A stretch of 64,000 bases of DNA from Marthasterias glacialis (lineage: Eukaryota > Echinodermata > Asteroidea > Forcipulatida > Asteriidae): contig OU452226.1 of assembly GCA_911728455.2 (NCBI GenBank), positions 10,267,498 through 10,331,497 on the forward strand. The letters are read 5' to 3'. The notes under the pieces are model-generated. The model was not told where the DNA came from and made no database searches. It saw only the letters and a program-made list of their open reading frames with translations. A program made the translations under genes and the position numbers. Shown in pieces: positions 1 to 12,535 of the stretch (its first letter is position 1; each line of letters begins with the position of its first letter).

Positions 1-748
1 GTACCGACCCTTGGATGTCGAAGAAACGTTCTCCATTGCAAGTAAGTTCGTCCAGTTCGTCGTACACAGAATACAAACTGTCCGTTTATGTCTGTTTTTT
101 ATTTACACGTGAATTTGAAAATTGTACAAGAGGCAGAATCACTGACATTTGACAGGGGGGCTGGAAGAGCATAATAGGGCGTGGTATGTCTGAATAATCA
201 GACGTATACAGCACCACGACGACGATTATGTATTTTTTATTTACACATGAATTTGTGCTGGATGGATGTAAAGTCTGGATCCCCATGCCTCACTGTTGTA
301 ATAATTCATTCTTAAACAGAGCACCAGTCTACTTACAACATTGCGCAACATTGTCACGTAAACTTGACAGTTGCAACGGATGGAAAAGCGTATAAGCTGA
401 CCTTTGACCGTGTTTAGTTTTTTACACATTTTTCGTTGATTACGTGATATTTTGATGTTTTTTTTACAACAACCATTTAAATATTATTGTCTGTTATTCC
501 ACATCACTAAATTTGGTAAACAGTAAGCCGGTGTGTCCCTTTAATATCTAAAATATTTAAATCCCAGAAAGGCTTCAGGCATGAAGCATTTTTGACGTAA
601 TGAAAAACATGCAGTTTCAGCATTTTCGGATCACACATTTCCAAAAAAGTGCTGAAACGTATTGGTTTTTTAAACAATGCTAAAAGGTAATATGCAACAA
701 GGAAGTTCTAGTCCTACGTAAGTTGACCACTGATAAACATGAACTCAC
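1..748. other. Left edge, expected location of FABP exon 4; nothing confirmed
   Basis: AT-rich sequence downstream of FABP exon 3. The minus strand repeats a CAAATTCA-[CT]-GTGTAAATAAAAAA block near 94-115 and 234-253, each containing AATAAA, which could serve as poly(A) signals. No acceptor followed by a convincing FABP C-terminal exon was found. The first about 80 bases could encode a short open stretch on either strand, too short to call. Confidence 0.4.
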
Positions 749-3700
749 CATGACCAAGTTGTTGTCTTCATTTATTTCACGAATAAAGGTGCAGACTTTC
801 TCTTCCAAATTTATGGGCAAATCTGTCTGAATTAACCGATCATCTTCTAGCACTACACGAGTCTAAAAGCAATAAGAAAAAAAATATACGTTTAAACAAA
901 ATGAAAGGTAGATTTATGGTCCTGTCGATTGCAATATATAAAAATTTCATACAATCTAACACTGGTGGCGCTATATCGTTTTGATGGCGACCGGGCCCTA
1001 CGGAATTGTTAATCAACATGAGCGGGGGGAAATGATACACACTTTTTGTTTGTGTTGTCTCAGTTCAACGCTGTAACTATGTGACAGTATAATGAAATGC
1101 TCTTTTGATTGAGAATAGCGACTTTAACTGCATGACAGTTTTGCTTATAGTGGTAACCAACAGGGGTGTAGCCACGGGGAGGGGGGCATGTCGTGCCCAC
1201 AGTTTTCCAGTGCCCCCAGGTGCCCTCCCCAACCCCATCCCACCCACGAAAAAATTCAGATACTTGTAGTGTATTTAAAAAACATTGCAACTTGCCCCCT
1301 CCGTGTTCCCCCACCCCAACCCCCGCCCGTGGGCGTGGCTCATAGTGACTACGTCACACTTACGAACAGGATTTTGCCCCTCCGTTGCACCGAGGGCAAC
1401 TCTAAATGTTCTATGTCTAGACTACTTGCCTTTACCATTCTGCCATCTATCGTCTTGTTGTCAAACACCTTTCCAATATCAAATTCCAAATCGTACTTCT
1501 TGAAGGCAGTTGCAGATTGCTTGATCTTGAAATGATTGCCATTGGTCACGGAGATTGACAGAGTGGGTTTTGTGTAGCTGCCGATATGGCGGAGCAAGGG
1601 ATTCACACCTGTTTTAAAAGTTGGGTTTACATTGGATTAAAATTAAGTTTTAGAAAAAAATGGAATCCTCCTGAATTTATGATTATTAGATCTAAACGCT
1701 TGCCTGCTGCCCAGGCCTGCGAGAACACATTTTTGCTAGAGGTGCCGGTGCTTGATTGCAGGCATGCCGGCTTGTGCGAACGTCATGCAAGTTAGACATG
1801 ACGTAAGAGCGCCGAAATAATGGGAATTCAACATTGGTTTTTATTTTATTTTTTACCTTTTCTAAATTCATATATTATAATTTTTCAGTGATTTCTTTTG
1901 ATTAGGTAAGAATTATTCTTATGATAGAATGTGCATTATTCAAAAAGAGAGTGGGTGCTGTAGTATATTCCAGCACCCCTATCCTAAAAGTTTTTGATTC
2001 TGAAGCACCCGCAGCACCACTCTGTTATACCACTCTGTTATCCTGCTCCCCAGACAATAGCTGCACACAAGTCACCCAGTCCGGGTTAAAGGTTTTATTT
2101 TGTGATTTTTAGCAAACAGTTACAAAAACGGCCCAACACCTTTCCGGCAATACTTCACAAAGTTAAAGATATAGCTGCATTAATCGTTCGCGCTATCGAT
2201 TCTGTCAACAGCCGTCCGACCCAACTAAGCCAACGGTTCTAAACAATTTATGTCATAAGGTTTGACCATGAAATCTCAATCCAAATAAACCTAACAAATA
2301 AATCGGTGCCACAAAAGTGTTTGACACAAAGAAAAGTCCGCTATCACTAAACGTCCGGCAACTCTTCACCGTCACCGTGACGCTGCGTCCAACGCTTCCC
2401 CATGCCCAAGGACATGCACTTTTTACAACTCACTTTACGCCTTGCCTGATGGGCACCTGTGTCACATTTCAGCAATGCGTTTGCGCAAAGCCGTCACATA
2501 CCCCTCCCGCCATCCCCACTCCACCGAACCCCAACCGTGCATTGTAATCCAGTGGTAGCAAAAAAGACAGTTTTCCTTCAAATGTTCGGGGAGGGGGGAG
2601 AGGGAAAGCAACTTCTGCTAGAAAATCACTATAACGTCGGACGTGTACCGCGTAGGTCAGGCCACAATCCCAGCAGATGAAATGAGTTGCCTTTTGAGCT
2701 TGGGGCCAAAGTGATCATCCAATTTAGAATACACTGTCTACAGTCCAGTACTCTCTGTGCAGAAAGTACTGGTATATAATTCAGCACCGTCTCTTCCCAC
2801 TTCATAATGATTATTTATTTTTCAAATCTTGTCATCACTGCATTCTTCAGCATGACCAGACTCATACTTTAAAGGTGTCCAAACAGATGGTACACTCTGT
2901 ACAGCTTTAAAACATTTGGTATTATTACAAACAGCCCCGTACAGTGCCCCCCCCCCCCCGCCCATCCCACCTTCTTGCCGCCACTTCACTAGTTGTGACA
3001 TTCGGAGGAAATCACACTAATTGGCTGCGGGCAAGTGCTTGTCCTCATCAAGCTTAACTTGTATACTCAGTAGCCGCCGAGCTGCTGGTCCCTATTACAG
3101 GAATTCTCGATGATGTTACCCTTCATTCATGCACTTAATCAAGGTCATCTTGTCATTTCTAGATACCATGGTTCCCCCCATACCCGTCAGGATGTGTTTA
3201 TTTACAGACACTTGAAAGACTCTGGTTGCGTGTGTTTGCTTCCTTGCGACACTATAAAGTCATAGTGTTGAGGGATGGAGGATTGAACATTATTGAACTT
3301 TTTATTTGCCCACAAACAAAATCCACAGCTAATGTAAACAGTGTTATTGGAGAAAATTTGAATAGATGTATAGTTTGGTGCTTGTATATTATGTTAATTA
3401 CAAACAAAAGCAATTAGTGGGTACAAAGTACCACTATGTTTGGTGAAATGGCATAATGGCGTTTACGTTGGTCTGGATTTGCTTTGCACTCTGTTTGTTG
3501 TGGTGACTCGTTAGGTTGTAATTATGCCATTAAGGAGACCGATTTACGCTTGTAAATTTAACAATTTAGTGTTACGACATATCGGTAAAAGTTCGATGAT
3601 CATGATGTTGTTGCAGTTGAGAGGAGATTGGCGTATTATTAACTAAACTAAACCCAGTAGTTTAAAAAACTGTTGCTTCGAATTGGAATGGATGTCTTGA

Positions 3701-4238
3701 CTTATGTACACGTTTGTTCACTGATGACAACTTATTTATTTTCGCCAACACTAAGGGAAAGGTTAAAAAAAAAAATGGTAATGAATTTAATTGGTGCGTC
3801 AATGGACTTCCGGAATCTGATGACAAATTGACATCAATTTGAAAACTAAAGCGTTTATTTTAAAAGTCGCCCCTTGCGAAATGTCTTACTGTTATTTTGC
3901 GTCAAGCAGAATAACAAATTACAACGCAAGATTTTTTTTAATCATTTAAATACTGCATAAATACACCATCAAAACATTATACACACAAAAGGGACGTAGC
4001 AAATAGTTACTTTTAGCTGCTTTGTGGCATCGTCACAGGCCCAGTCAGCAAGGACATCGCGTAGCCGGCCACTATTGGCATTTTCTCATTTAAGCTTTTG
4101 AAAAAATGATTTACGTTATATACTGTTGCTTTTCGCGTTGATACTAGAGCAGCTATTGTTACACTCACCCAGTGCGGAAAGAAAATCGTCGAAGTTCTCA
4201 CTCGATATCAGTTTGTAGTTTCCCTCAAAATGCGCCAT
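749..4238 (-). CDS. Fatty-acid-binding protein (FABP/intracellular lipid-binding family), exons 1-3, 3' end not found
   Basis: Cytosolic beta-barrel carrier of fatty acids or related lipids. Three minus-strand exons fit the conserved four-exon FABP layout. Exon 1 is 4169-4238: start codon at 4238, 23 codons plus one base, containing FEGNYKLISSENFDDFL, the family's N-terminal G-x-W/Y-K-L...SENF signature with Tyr in place of Trp; donor GTGAGT. Exon 2 is 1430-1608: acceptor after AACAG, with KPTLSISV and TIDGRMVK, which align without gaps to the FABP KP..I.SV and DGRKVK stretches. Exon 3 is 749-862: 38 codons, with LEDDRLIQ and CTFIREI, ending ATG|GTGAGT. Phases (1, 0, 0) match the family. Intron 2 has donor GCAAGT, a GC-AG intron. 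The 121 residues found leave about 15-17 for exon 4, which should hold the R-x-Y lipid-carboxylate motif; I could not place it in positions 1-742. The subclass (FABP or retinoid-binding) is not resolved. Family call strong, 3' end open. Confidence 0.86.
1609..4168 (-). other. FABP intron 1
   Basis: This 2.56-kb intron separates exons 1 and 2; a long first intron is common in FABP genes. It carries a C-rich stretch at 2947-2960 and a C/A-rich repeat-like segment at 2395-2540. A similar GC-rich segment (1160-1340, on the plus strand reading caggggtgtagccacgggga) lies in intron 2 and resembles sequence near 34560-34650, so it is probably a dispersed repeat. No other gene seen. Confidence 0.6.
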
Positions 4239-5815
4239 AACAACGGCCCCTCAGACCCGACCGTCTGCAAAGTACCATGATCGCACTCTGGGCAGATTAA
4301 AAGGAAACGTCAGGACTTTATAAATCCTCCTGAAAACGGATGCATGGTTTCCATGGAACGGCAACCGATGAGGGAGGAATGAACACCCCAGACAGCAAAA
4401 ACAATATGATTTATGTGGAGGTGTTTTATTGCGGGTTGAGTTAATGTTCAACCGTTTATCACCGCTCGACACTCGAGGGTGGTATCAACACTGGTTTTAA
4501 TGACCAGCTATTAGGGAGTTGTTTGCACGCCTGGCTTGGCTTGAAGTACTTTACCCTGGGTTCAATTGGCTAATGCGGCTTGACGTTTCGGGAATCCCTG
4601 ATCATTTATCAGTGGTTGTTATTATATGTATTTTATATTAATGACAGGTGTAAATTTCATGATCCATATCTATACTTGCACAGATATCAGAATTGTAAAA
4701 TAAGCTTACCAAATTGTCAATGACATTAAACGAAAGGGAATTTTGTTTTGCTCCGTGCTCCGATAGTTTTGATATTATTTTTTCCTGTTTCTGCGGTCCA
4801 TAAATATATCCTTAAAAAGCAGTATCGCTTTGATGTAATTTAAGACATCTTAAAAGATGTCTTAGCCACATTGGGATGCAGTCTTCCATGAGGACTGATA
4901 TGTGTGGCAGAGGAAGCCCCCCCCCCCCCACCCACACAAACAAAATGTTCCTGTGTTTAACACACTTTTCCCTCTTTTTCACAAGGACCCGCCGAAAATC
5001 CTGTATAATTCCGGAGATTCTCAGAGAACACAATGAAGACACAGTATGGTTGGGTGTGTGTTGGGGGGGGGGGGCTACACCGTGCCAAATGTCGAGCGCA
5101 TTATTCTGTATTCTTCAACAGTTATTTATTGATTAAACTAACCAAAATAAAGTTTAACCCTACTGACCCCGGGCGTCATATTTTCAAAAGATTTTTTTTC
5201 ATCGTACCAATTACCAATTATTGTTTCACCCATTGATGTTTTATCAAGTTTTTCAAAAAAAAACCACAATAATATGACTTCATTTACTGAAGGTGACAAA
5301 AGAGCAGCTATGAAAAACAAAGTGCAACAAAGACTCGACAGACAAAAAATGTATACGAGAAACAAGTGTCACTTTTTTTTAATCAACAATTTATTTTCAC
5401 ATCAATTTTTTAAAAGAAAACAAACATTTAAGGACACTGGGAAAGGCATTTTTACATTAATTATTTACACAAGATAAAACCATTAAATAGACACATTTTG
5501 TTTAACTTATACAATGTAATGCCGTTGCGCTCATTTGAGGATTTGATTCTGTGTTGGCGATTTCAGACATAATTTTTGAATAATTTGTCAACCAACGAGT
5601 CAAATTATTTGTCAAAATTGTCAAAGTGTTCTTCGTTTCTCAAGTCTTTTTCAAGTTTTACACATTCTAGAGGAATTTACTGCGACAGTGTTCAACTCGT
5701 TTGATCGTAACTCAATGCAAACTTTGTTTCAGTGGGCAAACTGCCAAGACCATTTTGAAAAGCCAAATATTTACATGAATAACATTTTTTTCTATAATGT
5801 CCAGAATTATGTCAC
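4239..5815. other. Intergenic between FABP promoter and H2A 3' end
   Basis: No gene recognised. Positions about 4930-5100 hold a dispersed repeat: the block running from a ttaacacact motif through acacaatgaagacaca recurs at about 12400-12535, where it follows a CAA microsatellite. TTTATT at 5390-5395 reads AATAAA on the minus strand, about 420 bp past the H2A stop, and is a candidate poly(A) signal for that gene. Poly-C and poly-G runs sit at 4918-4929 and 5063-5074. Confidence 0.5.
4317..4324 (-). promoter_or_regulatory. TATA box of the FABP gene
   Basis: TTTATAAA, palindromic, lies about 80 bp upstream of the FABP start codon on the minus strand. It would place transcription start near 4290 and give a 5' UTR of about 50 nt without an upstream ATG close to the start. 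Inferred from spacing only. Confidence 0.5.
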
Positions 5816-7030
5816 TCAAAACTCCACGCTTTGGCTTGGTGGTCCCTTGTTCTTGCCAGTTTTCTTGGGCAGCAGCACAGACTGGATGTTGGGCATAACA
5901 CCACCCTGTTTGGATAAAAGGAAGAAAAATAAAATATTTTATCATGTACATTTTTAAAATGAATTTGGACCAACCTTATTTTGTCAATGCTATTTCTATC
6001 AAACGATCAGTTATTTCTAAAGTTAATTTGGGTTGGAAAAGAGCCCGGTGGCCGCAGTATTAGTGAAGCGAGAATACAAGTTTGTGGACCATTGAACTAT
6101 TAAGACTTATACACAAAAATGGTGCACGATTTCTTTAAATTAAAAACCAATGTCCAAAATATTTCTTCTCGCAGGGATGCGGTAATCTTTCTCAGAAAAA
6201 TATTTCAATAAGTCAACATTCAACCAACCTGTGCAATAGTGACGTGACTGAGCAATTTATTCAACTCCTCATCGTTACGGATGGCGAGCTGGATATGGCG
6301 CGGGACAATGCGAGATTTCTTGTTGTCACGTGCAGCATTTCCTGCCAGCTCGAGAATCTCGGCAGTCAGGTACTCCAAAATGGCCGCCATGTAGACGGAT
6401 GCACCAGCTCCAACTCGTTCGCAGTACCGACCTGAAAATGTACAGAAAGTAATGGTGAGGTTTTTGCTAGTGAAATCAACCGGTGGAAGTGGTGCAATAG
6501 CAAGATACAAAGTTGAAACCGTGGCAAAAGATGCCGAATCAAACCGCCACTTTTTCAATTATTAAGACAAAAACAAAATCGTGCCTGGGTAAATAAAGAT
6601 ACTATGGTTCGTCTTGATGAATGAAAAAGTGGCAGTCTGATTCAGCACTTTTCCTAAACCGCTTATTTAACTCTGTGTTGTAGAAAAAATAATACGAGCA
6701 TGTGGTGCTGGCTGACGGCATAACCAACACCACAAGTTTGGTGAGAGTTCTTCACTTTGGAAATAAACACTGCATTCGAGTATCATTGTCCAACAATTTA
6801 AAATTTGGTTTACTTTTTTGTGCAGGTCACCGGTTACAATGACAACTTCAAGGATGGGGGGACAGCTAGATGCGTTCAGACTCAGAAAATGTGTAAAATA
6901 TCAAGATACATTTGTACTTACCTTTCTTGAGAAATCTGTGGATGCGACCCACTGGGAATTGGAGACCGGCCCGGGAGCTACGGGTCACACTCTTCACGCC
7001 CTTCTTGGCACCCTTGCCACGTCCAGACAT
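5816..7030 (-). CDS. Histone H2A, H2A.X-like replacement variant, three exons
   Basis: Core histone of 133 aa that pairs with H2B in the nucleosome. Exon 1 is 6922-7030 (ATG at 7030, begins [13 protein letters not shown]), exon 2 is 6229-6431, exon 3 is 5816-5905 (stop TGA 5816-5818). All junctions are GT-AG with phases 1 and 0. The fold is complete: [46 protein letters not shown] and IPRH-equivalent [19 protein letters not shown]. Acidic-patch residues E56, E61, E64, D90, E91 and E92 and the ubiquitylation site KK118/119 are present. Residue 40 is Cys where most H2A has Ala. It is not H2A.Z or macroH2A: the N-terminus and L1 loop are canonical. The tail ends GPPSQSVEF, with an SQ dipeptide near the end as in H2A.X but two extra residues before the acidic-aromatic end. 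Introns and absence of an evident histone stem-loop point to a polyadenylated replacement gene. Confidence 0.95.
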
Positions 7031-7125
7031 AATGTATACTTGAATTCAAGGCAGAAAAATGTACACAGAATCACACAACACTCTCCTTCTTCGAGTAATA
7101 CTGAATTGCAGCTTTCTGTGTGAGG

Positions 7126-7200
7126 ATGGCCGGAGAGATTGATAGAATCAGCAGTGAAGAAGGCGTCAAGATGTCACACAATGGTCACAAGCGGAGAAAC
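7126..7200 (+). CDS. Possible first coding exon of an unknown gene, divergent from H2A
   Basis: An ATG at 7126 opens 25 codons (MAGEIDRISSEEG...) ending exactly at a good donor, AAC|GTGAGT, in phase 0. The start lies 95 bp from the H2A start codon on the opposite strand, so the two would share a short bidirectional promoter. The codons look coding-like (acidic and polar, no low complexity), but I found no convincing second exon between here and the H4 gene and do not recognise the peptide. It could also be a chance open stretch, or an alternative 5' exon of a transcript reaching the H4 locus. Confidence 0.35.
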
Positions 7201-8550
7201 GTGAGTTTTTATTGGAAATAGCTGAATACCTGTTGATTCCATTTTATTCATCGGGGATGAATGACTTTGTAGAGTTGTTAACTAACCATTAGAGTTTTTT
7301 TAGTTTAGAAATCATAGCACAACACAAGTTCTGAATAAGTAAATTTGTATCATTAGTTAGTTACATTTCGTTTAAAAAAACATTTTCGGGCCATTAAATA
7401 TTCACACTCTTTACATTTAAGAATTTTTCACCCAAAGGGAAAATGGTCCTATCCAGCATCGCTGAATCACTACACCACGTGTTTGTTTCAATAGAAAAGA
7501 ATTCGTTTAAATTACCCGCCGCTCGCCACGTAAGTTATGAAAGAGACTTTTATTCACGGGGCAATATTGGAGACAGGATAAAGCTACGTGTGTCTTTGTC
7601 AACACTTTAGAATAAAGACTCTGCTATTTTAAAGGCTCCTGGAAACCCCAAAAGAACGACTTTTCAAGGGAGGGCGTTCTTATTTTCAATAAAAGGTAGG
7701 CCTATTTGAAATAATTCATGTTTTGCATTGTGAACACTGAGGGGAGGGGTCACAAAAAATACTGAGAAGGAACACGACCTTATTGTTCGTCTTGACCTGA
7801 CAAAATTCTGAGAAGGAACATGACCTTATTGTTCGTCTTGACCTAAAAATAATATGATCCATCCATCTCCGTTCATCTGTTCTCAAAAGAATGCAAAACA
7901 GCTTCAATGAATAAGGTTTTGTTTTAACCGATTTAGATTGTTGTTTATATGATTTTTCTTCTGCCAATGTAGCAATGGATTAAACTAAAATTCAAAACCG
8001 ATTCGTGGAAATAATTCCCTTGGTGGTCAACAGCAAATTTCTTTGTTCTGTATGATTTTTCTTCTGCCAAATATGGTTATGGATTAAATTATAATTCAGA
8101 TTTGACTCCCAGAAATAGTTTGCAAATTAACACACAACTCTCGCAATTTCTTAGAAAAATCACAGGAGGCATTTTCCCCCTGAAATAAAACCACCCTCCT
8201 GGTTGGTTTATATTGGTTACTGCTGGAAATTTGATTATCCGTCACTTGCTTTGAAGAAGGAAATTACGCGCTAACCCATTTTTTCCCATCGAGCTCAAGG
8301 CCCAATTTTATGGCTGTGCTTACCGCGAAATTCTGCGTTTACGGCTCATAGAAGACGTGCTTTACAGGGCGCCATAAGCGCAGAATTCCACTGTAAACAA
8401 TTAAATTGAACCCTGGTCTAGTCTCAAAGTGTAAGCTGAGTAAGCAGCAATCGCTGGGCGGCTGCGTCTTCTACATGAGGGTAACAATGGTTTATTTCTC
8501 ACTTTTCACTGAAGCCATTTCTTCGTCATTCTGCTATTTTATTTTCACAT
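7201..8550. other. Spacer between H2A and H4 promoters
   Basis: No gene seen. A short tandem duplication of a 'gagaaggaacacgaccttattgttcgtcttgacct' type block occurs at about 7765-7845, two copies roughly 40 bp apart. Two further similar segments (tatgatttttcttctgccaa) occur at about 7945 and 8050. Confidence 0.5.
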
Positions 8551-8556
8551 TCCCAA

Positions 8557-8662
8557 CCCGCCAAACACGGTCCAATTCATCCATTAAAAACGCGCGAGGG
8601 TGAGTTCCACTGAAAACTGGCGTGAAGATTTAAGATTATCCCGCCAAAAAAGGGCGCGCAAA
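8557..8662 (+). promoter_or_regulatory. H4 promoter: E2F-like sites and CCAAT box
   Basis: Three E2F-type motifs lie 175-280 bp upstream of the H4 start: CCCGCCAAA at 8557-8565, CCCGCCAAAA at 8640-8649 (reverse TTTTGGCGGG) and GCGCGCAAA at 8654-8662 (reverse TTTGCGCGC). A CCAAT box sits at 8572-8576. E2F and CCAAT factors typically drive cell-cycle-linked transcription, so S-phase input is plausible even though the gene looks like a replacement type. No clear TATA box; TTTTATGG at 8751 is weak. Confidence 0.5.
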
Positions 8663-8782
8663 TCTAAAACGAGAGGAATGAACTTGCCTGCCTGCAATAA
8701 TGTTTCTCCAGAACACGTCCGCATTAGGGGTACTTAACCCAACAACGCCTTTTTATGGGCTCTCTTTGAAAACTCGTTCTAA

Positions 8783-9503
<721 letters not shown>

Positions 9504-9755
9504 TGAGGAGAAGGATGGTCGCTGGCCGATCGAGAAATAGAACAGGAGACTCCAAAAGACTGCTCGACAATGACATTATTATGTACGAAATAGGAAAGGG
9601 GTGCCAGTACACCATTATTTTATGAGCTGAGAAGCTTATTAAGAAGAAAAATAATTGAATTGAAAAGATTTTTTGAAATGATGTCTGCCAACTGTACATA
9701 CAAAATCAGATTTCGTGTTTGTAATTATACAGGTATTCATCCGTTCAAACTTCAA

Positions 9756-9761
9756 AATAAA
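9756..9761 (+). terminator. Poly(A) signal of the H4 gene
   Basis: AATAAA about 250 bp past the H4 stop codon, the first canonical signal in the sense strand. It replaces the histone 3' stem-loop expected for a replication-dependent H4. Confidence 0.6.
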
Positions 9762-12306
9762 GTAGACTCAAGAGCCTTCGACTCCCACGTGAGTGGTCAA
9801 AATGTTTAAAAAATTTCAAGATAAAAGAGGTGTTTCAAATAAGTAAAAATTTATCTTAGTTTAATTAAGTTGAGAAAGTTTTAAGTGTTTAAGGGTGGTT
9901 CTCTAATGATTTTCCGTTTGTTAATTTGTGAAAAAGAAAAAATAAAGGTTTTGTTAATGTCAAATTAAATTATATTTCTAATTGTCTATCTTTTTTTAAA
10001 GTAATGTTGTGGATTTAAGGAGAAGACCAAATTATAAAATATTTTGAATCAAAAAGAAAATTAAATAATTAAGAAGGCTGAAATGGAAACTACTGCCATA
10101 TTTTGCGGACATCTTGGATTTTCAAGTTTTTTAACGATAGAATATTTTTAACATGCTAATTTCTGATCATTGCTCCTTGGGGTCTGGTGTACAACTTGAT
10201 AAAATAAACATTAGTGGCAAGTTTCATGAAAATCGGTCGTAAACTTTGGAAAATACGGAGGGGTGGCATTATGTGCCCCTCCGGTCCCCGTACATCCCGT
10301 CCAAGAAAAACTAAAACAAAAAACGGTCCTAGACCAATTTAAACTTAATGAGCATCAGTAAATAAATGAAACTTTGCAAAGATAATAAGACGTGAGGTTT
10401 GCATTGTTAAAAAGTAACAGTTGTTGGGTTCCAACTCTGCAATAAACATATGAAAAACAAAACCTGCAACAGTAAATCTAGTGCAGAAGTACTATATAGT
10501 AGTGTTGTTCTGCCGTCTTTCCAATAATGTTTGACCTTTTCAAAGCAGTGACCGTAAAGGCTTAGAACTGGCAATAAATTTACCCCCAAAAATGACATTT
10601 TATATGTATCTTCAAATTTCGCTATTTATAAATAACGAAATTGGAGCACTGGATCGTCATGTCATCAACCGGTGCATTTTCTCTCTCGCAAATGCTGTCA
10701 ACTTTTTTTCTTTTTTTTCAAACAGTGTCAAAGGTTTGGCACAACCGTCACGGCGAGTTCATTGGTACGACATGTGCATAACATATTTTGGTTTTGCGAC
10801 AACGCAGAGGTACATGTACGTTGTTTGTTGATAATCAAATCTCCACTAAAAAAAACCCACACAAACACGTTGTGGAACACATTCTTTGTCGTTGTTTTTT
10901 TCTTCCAAAGCTGTGTTTGTTTTTAATTGATCCATTGGGCCCTATGATGTATATTGTTCGTAACGTCCCAATCAGAACTTGTACAGAACACTTTAACACG
11001 TTGTTAGTATTAATGTTGTGTGACTAAACTTGTCATTATCAAATGAATGAAGTTTCTACCTGCTGTTCAAAGTGGAACCTCCGTAGCTTCAGATCGCTCC
11101 CCCCTAGAACCATCGAACTATTCACTAGCAATACATGAAGATAATCCGTCTTTATCATACCTTAGCGACAAATGAAACAATTGCCTCCATAAAAACAGAA
11201 GTCCATCAACAAAAAAATGTCATCATAAAAACGGGAAAACAAGAAATCAACAAGTCACTGATATAGAGTGGAGAGATTTATAACCGTCGTCAGAGGGAAT
11301 AGTTCAATTAGGGGGGTTTTATGTGGACTTGAATCGGTTAAGCATGAATAATGCTCATAACCACTCCAAGGTGGCGTAACGAGCGTGCACCGCATGTTTT
11401 CCCCCCGTCCCCGGGGCACTGTCATCCAAAGGTCAGCAGGAATTGGGCTTGGACTTGAACTTCAGATAACCTATGAAGTATGGGGGAGCTTCTGCTGGAT
11501 TTGTCTGAGGGCTGAGTAACTATGTGCACACCGGATTTGAGTTAACTTTCTTGCGGTTTTTTGAAATGTGAACACAGAAACTTAATTGTGGCTATCTCCT
11601 ATTCTCTTTCATTAGTGTCACTTATTAAAGAAGCTCTTAAGAAACTGTGGGTTTTGGTTTGTCATACGTCGTTTGGTCTTCAAATCCGTTTTCCCCTGTG
11701 TGGATGGCTTTTAAAGAGACTTGATGATTTGTTCATGCTTGTTTTTTTTTACCCCCCCCCCCCGGCCCATCGGGTTCAATTAGCCGGGCTGGATGCCAAT
11801 AGTGCCGAAGCCCACTTGCCGCTTGGAACACTGGAATAAAGACAGGAAACAACATGAGCCCCCTGCGAGGCCTTGGACCCTTGCCGAAATCTGAATCACC
11901 CCCCTCCCCTGAACCATGATGGTGACGTGACCGTTTCACCACCGACTGATGTCTGCATTTTGTAACCCTTATTTCAACTTATGGTAATTTGAGGAGAAAA
12001 CTGAAACAATTATTAGACCCCCCCAAAAACCAAAACATTTCATTGAATCAAGACAAAAATGATATGGACTATTCAGATCATCTATCTAGTTGCTAGGAAA
12101 CACATTATAAAAACTGACTTGGGAACAAGTAATTATATTGGAGATAATGTTAGGGTGAAAATATTATTGACGGTTGTGTCTTTTATTAATTTTCTGTAAA
12201 ACTCCAAACTATCATATAGTCCAACAAGGAAGAGAAGAAGATCAAACATGATGTGGAAATCATTTCAAAGACTACTTGACATACTTGGGTAAAAATAAAA
12301 TTGAAT
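9762..12306. other. Intergenic, no gene recognised
   Basis: AT-rich sequence. Open frames here are short, start in low-complexity DNA and match nothing I know. A poly-C run is at 11752-11762, next to a GC-rich block (11765-11935) of unknown origin. Confidence 0.45.
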
Positions 12307-12374
<68 letters not shown>

Positions 12375-12400
12375 ACATACAAACAAACAAACAAACAAAA
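12307..12400. repeat. (CAA)n microsatellite running into (CAAA)n
   Basis: About 68 bp of near-perfect CAA/AAC units followed by about 24 bp of CAAA units. The minus strand reads as artificial poly-Leu or poly-Cys frames. The right flank (12400-12535) is a dispersed repeat also found at 4930-5100. Confidence 0.9.
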
Positions 12401-12535
12401 TTGTTCCAATACTTTAACACACTCTTCCCCTCTTGTACAGAAGTAACCCCCTAAAATCCTCAAAAGAATTCCAGAGAATTCCAGAACACAATGAAGACAC
12501 AATAAAAGGGGGGTACACCCTGCCACATAACGAGC

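Noticed and set aside
486..541. Candidate FABP exon 4 after TATTTTAG on the minus strand (17 codons, then stop)
   Set aside because: Length and phase fit, but it lacks the R-x-Y motif and begins with AAAGGGACACACCGG-like sequence typical of repeat ends.
1188..1535. 115-codon plus-strand frame rich in Pro
   Set aside because: It is a shadow over FABP exon 2 and the C-rich dispersed repeat upstream of it.
9504..9560. Histone 3' stem-loop after H4 (and after H2A at 5760-5815)
   Set aside because: No GGCTCTTTTCAGAGCC-like palindrome or purine-rich downstream element is present in either place.
12186..12526. Minus-strand frames with long poly-Leu or poly-Cys runs
   Set aside because: They are translations of the CAA/TTG microsatellite at 12307-12400 and have no other protein-like sequence.
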